64,000 nt of DNA from assembly GCF_019402665.1 (NCBI RefSeq), contig NZ_VSST01000040.1, positions 36,143 through 100,142 on the forward strand. The letters run 5' to 3'. Made by a program: the position numbers and the translations under genes. Positions 59,636 to 64,000 of the stretch are shown in pieces. Position 1 is the stretch's first letter. Every line of letters starts with the position of its first letter. This DNA comes from Bradyrhizobium canariense. Its GTDB lineage: Bacteria; Pseudomonadota; Alphaproteobacteria; Rhizobiales; Xanthobacteraceae. The notes under the pieces are model-generated. The model searched no databases. It was not told the DNA's origin and worked only from the letters and a program-made list of their open reading frames with translations.

Positions 59636-60876
59636 CATGCCGCAGCAAACTCCAGAAGCGCGGATCCCCATGCAGCTGGTACCGGGCTCCTCATCCTGGC
59701 TACTTCAAGGGCACGGTTCTGTTCGCATCCAGCATCATTCAGTCCATGGCACGCATCCAAATCCATCCGGAGATCGCGCAAGCAAAGGAAGACGATAATG
59801 AACGTGCGAACCCGTGATGGTTTCCTTGCACTCCTAGGATGCCGGTGCTGCTGGCACTGCCGACGGGATGTGTTATCGATTTTGAAGGCACAAAAAGGAT
59901 TCCGGTCGCGTTGGATCCAAGCGAGTTCCGAAAGGGCTCGACCTCGTGAGAGAAACCGGTGTACCGCCGCCTGCTGCCACTTGGGGCTGCGGCTACGCGG
60001 TGCCCGCGCAGCTGTCCTCGATTGTGGTATCCGCCGGCGTCGCGCGGCCGGCAACCAATGTAGTTGGCGTTGGAATGCAATCGTCCGCGGTAAGGTTTAC
60101 CGGTCCGACAAGCTCTGGAGCATGCGATGCGCAACAGAGATCGGTGTAAGCCACACGACGAGGCTGTGCGCACCAAAAGAGACCGGAAGATAAAGCCAAC
60201 AAAACGTGACGTGCCCACCTCGACTAGTCTCGTGCAAGTCGCACTCGCGATGGTACTGGGGGTTGCGCCAATGCTCAGAATGGCTGTGACGCATCCCGCC
60301 TCCGCACTCTGAGGCTGCTCGTCAGCGCTCGCCTACGCGCCGGTATTTCGATGTCTGCGGTTGCGTCAACGTGCGAGGCTCGTCAGGAGAGGCCCACATA
60401 GCTTTTAATGAGATATTTCTTGATCTCCCGGTGCACACATCGTGCACACGTGGCCTTCTAACCGCTTGTAAAGCTTGAACTCTCGATCCAATCCATCATG
60501 GCGAAGTTTGAGCTAGTCCATCCAGTGATCGCTATCGAAATCTAAGTTCGTATATCCCATCGACCACTTTGCGCCAGAAGCAGCCATTCGAGAATGGAAG
60601 GGCTTCAACGGGTATCAGGTGGTATCCCTTTTCTGCACCTTAGCTTGGTTTGCCGAAGTTGGTGTCCGTTGACTTAGCCTAACCTGGGCTTGCCCATGCC
60701 TTGGTCGATAATGCTCTCGATAGGAATGGGGAGGCTGCGAACTCGTTTGCCAATCGCGTGATAAACCGCGTTCGCGATGGCAGCCTCGCCGCGCTTTGTC
60801 GGTGCCTAGGCCTGATAGGCGGCGAGGTCTTTCCTCAGGCCCACCACAATAGTGGGGGATACATGGTAGCGGGAGA
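59636..60876. other. Long stretch without a supported gene
   Basis: About 1.2 kb after the RND gene. Short open frames on both strands show no family resemblance or good ribosome-binding sites. It holds the second copies of two dispersed repeats (60487-60516, and 60877-61033 at its right edge). It may be a degraded insertion site. Confidence 0.6.
60487..60516. repeat. 30-bp dispersed repeat, copy 2
   Basis: Matches 28797-28826 except for two adjacent bases (GC versus CG), same orientation. It lies about 360 bases left of the 156-bp repeat copy. Confidence 0.65.
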
Positions 60877-61033
60877 CCGCTACCGCTTTTCCTCACATGG
60901 CGCAAATCTGCGATATTTCCTCCGATCTTCCGCTTAAACGGTAGGTCAAATCGGCGTAGGTCCTCGCCCACCAGGGAAGCCATCCTTCATGAAGACGGCG
61001 GAACGTCGGATAAACCCAAATGCAGAGCTGCCT
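60877..61033. repeat. ~156-bp dispersed repeat, copy 2
   Basis: Partner of 5209-5364; the same three conserved blocks appear in the same order and orientation. Open frames that cross it in the minus direction are not credible genes, since the two copies read through in different frames. Confidence 0.75.
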
Positions 61034-61245
61034 AGCCGACGTGCCGGAGGGATGATGCGCGAACTAGGCGCCTTCAATATCCGCTTCGTCAAAAGTGCCA
61101 ATTCTCATCCGCAAATTTCCGGTCTGTCCCTATCAGCCGACATTTGGCAGCGTGGGATCAAGGCAGCCACGGGCCAGGAGGAGACATGGCTCTGGCACAT
61201 TGGCCTGGCCAGATAACGGGCAACGCCTGAGACATTCGTTTCAAC

Positions 61246-61473
61246 TCAGATGGCAGCACCGGCCAGCAAAAAAGCGCCGCCAAGCGCGACCATCACAAGT
61301 CCAGGCCAGTTCGATTTGATGCCGAAGCCGCTACCCGGTCTTTCAGGCTCCAGCGTATCACGCCCGGAGCGAAGCCGCCTTCCACCGCTGAGTCGGCCTC
61401 GCCAAATGGGCTGAAACGCCATTTGGAGCACGCCGCCGAAAACAAGGAGCACACCAAGCCATATGAGGGTCAT
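61246..61473 (-). CDS. Small two-helix membrane protein
   Basis: A 75-residue protein. MTLIWLGVLLVFGGVLQMAF is a membrane helix, an Arg-rich loop follows (GRLSGGRRLRSGRDTLEPER), and WPGLVMVALGGAFLLAGAAI is the second helix at the C-terminus. The helix-loop-helix layout and positive loop are convincing. The function is unknown. The 212 bases between it and the repeat copy show no gene. Confidence 0.65.
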   Translation of the reverse strand: MTLIWLGVLLVFGGVLQMAFQPIWRGRLSGGRRLRSGRDTLEPERPGSGFGIKSNWPGLVMVALGGAFLLAGAAI

Positions 61474-61654
61474 GCTCGCCTCCTCTACCCGCGAACGCCG
61501 AGAGTGTGCGCCGAGAACCCGTGGTCCATTCAGCGCCTGTCCGCTGCTCTCTCGGAATTAGACCGACCTTGAAAGCCGCCGGACGCACGAGCGCGCCGGC
61601 ACGCAGGCTGGGGATCACGCTCTCCGAAGCTCAGGCTACGTATAAGGACCCTGC

Positions 61655-61831
61655 TTAGTCTTCATCCGGCTCGCGCACGACCGGCGGTTCGTCGGTTTTG
61701 TCTTCTTCTTCCTCTTCCTCTTCGTCGTCTTCCTCTTCGTCATCATCAGGATCTTGGGGCGGCATCGTGTTGCCCATGATCGCGAAGGCACGCCGGTCGA
61801 TCGCACGAATTAACTTGGGGAGTAGGGTCAT
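61655..61831 (-). CDS. Small highly acidic protein (58 residues)
   Basis: The minus strand from ATG 61831 encodes MTLLPKLIRAIDRRAFAIMG, then NTMPPQDPDDDEEEDDEEEE and an acidic run ending VVREPDED. Similar short proteins with 'AIMGNTMPP' followed by Asp/Glu runs are known in Bradyrhizobium. The opposite strand shows a poly-Ser frame that is only its shadow. The acidic tract suggests a charge-based role such as cation or protein binding; this is inference. Confidence 0.65.
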   Translation of the reverse strand: MTLLPKLIRAIDRRAFAIMGNTMPPQDPDDDEEEDDEEEEEEEDKTDEPPVVREPDED

Positions 61832-62038
61832 GTTGTTACTCCTCAGATGTGACCCTGGAGCACTTTACCCCTTTTTTGGCGGGGCAGACACGGAGTTGGC
61901 GGCCGGCGCGGACGAGGTCCGGTTATCCCTGTCAGCCAAGCCAGAGGTAAGTGTCGAGTTTCTCAGATTCGGGCCAATAAGGGACCTCACGCCGATCGCT
62001 GCTTGAGATCGGTTTCATCTGGAGTCCGCTTCATTCTG

Positions 62039-62221
62039 TCACTCCGTCTTCGTCTTCGGACGTTCAATAAGTTGGTAACTGGGAACGTGGGTGCTTTCCT
62101 GCCACGATTCCAGAGCAGCTCCGCAGATTGCGCAGACCGCGTCACCTGTATGCGGTACCAGGAACTTCTCTTCGGTGCGTCTGTACTCAGCACCGCAAGT
62201 GCATTGCACAATTGTCACCAT
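62039..62221 (-). CDS. Small zinc-ribbon-like protein
   Basis: A 60-residue protein from ATG 62221: MVTIVQCTCGAEYRRTEEKF, then CAICGAALESWQESTHVPSY. CTCG and CAICG form a four-Cys zinc site. Short proteins of this pattern are widespread in rhizobia, function unknown. The frame stays open upstream to 62707 but that region belongs to an HlyD remnant. Confidence 0.7.
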   Translation of the reverse strand: MVTIVQCTCGAEYRRTEEKFLVPHTGDAVCAICGAALESWQESTHVPSYQLIERPKTKTE

Positions 62222-62406
62222 GCCGATGATATGTGCTTCGGATCGCGGAATTTCCAGTCCAAGCAACTTTCGTTGTTCTCTCGCGAGTCGGCCGTCACTT
62301 TGTTGCCGCCGGTCGAGTCGGTGAACGGAGGGAAGTCCGCTAATGGGATGGTCCGGCCGTGCTCCTGCCGCGCCAGCGATAAGCTGGCCAGGGGCTCCAA
62401 AGACAA

Positions 62407-62640
62407 GGAGCATGGCATCGATCTCGCGCGAGATCGCCCCGGTGAGCTCGACATGCTCGCGCTCGCGAAGAACATCCCTCGCCTGCTGAAGGCGCTGCTC
62501 GGTCTCGGTCTGCACGACCCGGGCGATCACCTGATCGCGGCGCACCTCGTCGCCGATGCCCACGTCGAGCGAGGGCAGTTTTCCGCTGACCGCGGACACG
62601 GCATCGACCAGGCGACCACCGCTGCTCAACAAAATGCCGT
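62407..62640 (-). pseudogene. HlyD-type secretion protein remnant
   Basis: The minus strand reads VSAVSGKLPSLDVGIGDEVR, DQVIARVVQTETEQRLQQAR and DVLREREHVELTGAISREID. This looks like the first lipoyl half and start of the coiled hairpin of an NHLM-bacteriocin-type HlyD protein. No membrane anchor or remainder is found, and upstream frames do not continue it. The remnant is fused in frame to the zinc-ribbon gene only by chance. Confidence 0.5.
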
Positions 62641-62707
62641 CAGCGTAATGGCAAGATGCTGCCATGTCCCTGCACATCGGATCGTGCACTTGCCCGGCGC
62701 CACGCAT

Positions 62708-63415
62708 TTCTATCCCCGAACGTCGCCGTTACGCAAGAAGATGGAAGCACCACGGATCTTGAAAGCGCGATCGCGCTATTCCTGAGCGAAACGCTGACCG
62801 AGAAGTAGTCGTCATCCTAATATCAGGGACGCGATCACGCCCTACGTGAAAAGCTCTACCACGGTTTCCCCAAATGCCGAGCCGTCGCTGAGGCAATGGA
62901 ATCGAGGGCCACATTCTTTGGACTCCACCGCTTTTCGGCTCCACATTCTTCGGTAGGGCCGGTTTCAAGCACTCGATACGAGGGGCCGGACAGCACAACC
63001 ACGGACCCGCAACCATCTCAAATCGCTAGGTGGCCTGAACAGGCGGATCGGTCGGCCGATCCGTCGGCAATACGAGAACCGAACCGCCAGCGACGACATT
63101 GTTTGTAGATATGGGCGGAAGGTCGGCATCGTCCTGCGAACCCGGCGTCCCGAACGCAGTGAACATCTCCTAAGTTATTGATTTTTATTGAGATGACAGG
63201 CGTTTCCGTCCCGCTTTGTTCACGGTCCCTTCACCCAATTCGTTGCGATTTCGTTGCGGAGTTCTGAGAGAACGGCAGCCACTGTTGCTTGACGGGTCTC
63301 TTGGAGGCTTTCCCAAGCACCAGCGGGAAGAGATGGCCAACACCGCCCGCCTCAGTGTCGCGGTTGCGAGTCGGTGGTCCGCTATGAACCGGGCCGCCGA
63401 CTTGCGTCCTCTCCT
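62708..63415. other. Interval without a supported gene
   Basis: About 700 bases in which no gene, RNA or repeat was recognised. Open frames are short and without family features. Confidence 0.5.
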
Positions 63416-64000
63416 TCAATCTTCAGCGTGAAGTTCTCTGCCCATCGAACCGACACCGCCTATCCATGTGCCGACGATTTCAAAGTTCGGATTGAAGGCG
63501 ACAAGGTCTGCGCGGTGTCGGGGCGCGATCCGTCCAAGCGCGGACTCAAGGCCCAGAAATGCCGCGGGCGTCCGAGAGGCCATGATGAGAGCATCGACAA
63601 GGGAGATTTCGAGCAGCTCAACAGCGTTGCGCACCGCCTCGATCATGGTGAGGTGAGCGCCAGCGAGTGTGCCATCGGGGCCCGTCAGGCGATTTTCGTG
63701 CAATGTGACCTGCCTTCCTTGCAGCATGAATTGCCGGTCGTCGGTGCCCGCCAATGGCATGGCATCGGTGACAAGCATCAATCGATCACGTCCCTTGCAG
63801 CGGAACGCAACGCGCAAACCGGCGCGATCAACGTGGATGCCGTCGCAGATGATCCCTGCAAACAGCCGGTCATCCCAAAGCGCGGCGCCCACCAGGCCCG
63901 GCTCCCGGGCGCTCAACTGCGACATGGCATTGAACAGATGAGTCACGCCCAAGACACCGCGATCGACCGCCTGCCCGATTTCGGCTGCGGTGGCGTCGCT
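63416..64000 (-). CDS. nagA: N-acetylglucosamine-6-phosphate deacetylase, C-terminal part
   Basis: The visible 194 residues are the C-terminal half of an amidohydrolase-fold enzyme (about 380 residues whole). GVTHLFNAMSQLSAREPGLV, ICDGIHVD and LMLVTDAMPLAGTDDRQFML are NagA signatures; the last carries the catalytic Asp in TDA. The end is GGVGSMGRELHAED. The start lies beyond the window. The reaction removes acetate from GlcNAc-6-P during amino-sugar or peptidoglycan recycling. Upstream neighbours are not visible. Confidence 0.9.
   Translation of the reverse strand, partial: SDATAAEIGQAVDRGVLGVTHLFNAMSQLSAREPGLVGAALWDDRLFAGIICDGIHVDRAGLRVAFRCKGRDRLMLVTDAMPLAGTDDRQFMLQGRQVTLHENRLTGPDGTLAGAHLTMIEAVRNAVELLEISLVDALIMASRTPAAFLGLESALGRIAPRHRADLVAFNPNFEIVGTWIGGVGSMGRELHAED

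Noticed and set aside
59739..60312. Several 60-160 residue frames on both strands after the RND gene
   Set aside because: They conflict with each other, have no convincing ribosome sites and show no recognisable family or signal sequence.
60615..60983. 122-residue minus-strand frame
   Set aside because: It crosses the 156-bp repeat, whose other copy does not preserve the same frame, and it has no family features.
61698..62006. Poly-Ser protein on the plus strand
   Set aside because: It is the antisense shadow of the minus-strand acidic protein gene (61655-61831).
1..64000. CRISPR arrays, rRNA, complete tRNA, prophage genes, integrase or transposase genes
   Set aside because: Looked for across the window and not seen; only tRNA fragments and dispersed repeats hint at past mobility.

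Overview
The window is GC-rich alphaproteobacterial DNA, most likely from Bradyrhizobium or a close relative. Several small protein types common in that group (DUF3551-, DUF992- and DUF6894-like, an Omp31-type barrel, HdeA/HdeD proteins), a phasin and FixK/FNR-type operators support this. No rRNA, complete tRNA, CRISPR array, integrase or transposase was seen.

Layout. (1) 0-3.6 kb: a leftward catabolic operon (ketopantoate-reductase-like, VOC, MaoC, CaiB-type CoA-transferase, AroE-like; last gene cut by the window edge) with a divergent LysR regulator (3.7-4.7 kb). (2) 4.9-28.5 kb: a 23.5 kb segment bounded by two direct 45-bp copies of the 3' half of a tRNA-Lys(CTT) gene, as expected for integration at that tRNA. 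It holds a phasin, three alpha/beta-hydrolase genes, a 3-oxoacid CoA-transferase, a MaoC hydratase, fabI-ackA-pta, a DUF3141 PHA-synthase-like protein and a GNAT acetyltransferase. Four 14-bp FixK/FNR-type boxes sit at the promoters of these transcription units. After this come a polysaccharide-synthase/HlyD pair, outer-membrane barrels, an HdeA-like protein with a fifth, perfectly palindromic box, and a decayed zone of pseudogenes. (3) 28.5-35.7 kb: two sensor kinases, two NarL/LuxR response regulators and an outer-membrane protein. (4) 35.9-59.6 kb: energy, pH and efflux functions: arginine deiminase with an antiporter, two RND pumps, a Mnh/Mrp-like antiporter module without the large A subunit, DUF1269, Bax-inhibitor-1, a second amino-acid antiporter, an AI-2E-family transporter, HdeD and small secreted proteins. 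(5) 59.6-64 kb: mostly non-coding or decayed DNA with small genes, repeats shared with the 5.2 and 28.8 kb regions, and the C-terminal half of nagA.

How the parts may work together. The boxes suggest that when oxygen falls, an ANR/FixK-type regulator switches on hydrolases, a phasin, CoA-transferase and Pta-AckA. That would let the cell turn storage polymer or acyl-CoA into acetate plus ATP, alongside fermentative arginine breakdown in the right-hand block. This is inference from gene content and operators. The sequence directly shows the genes, the boxes, the tRNA-fragment repeats and the pseudogenes.
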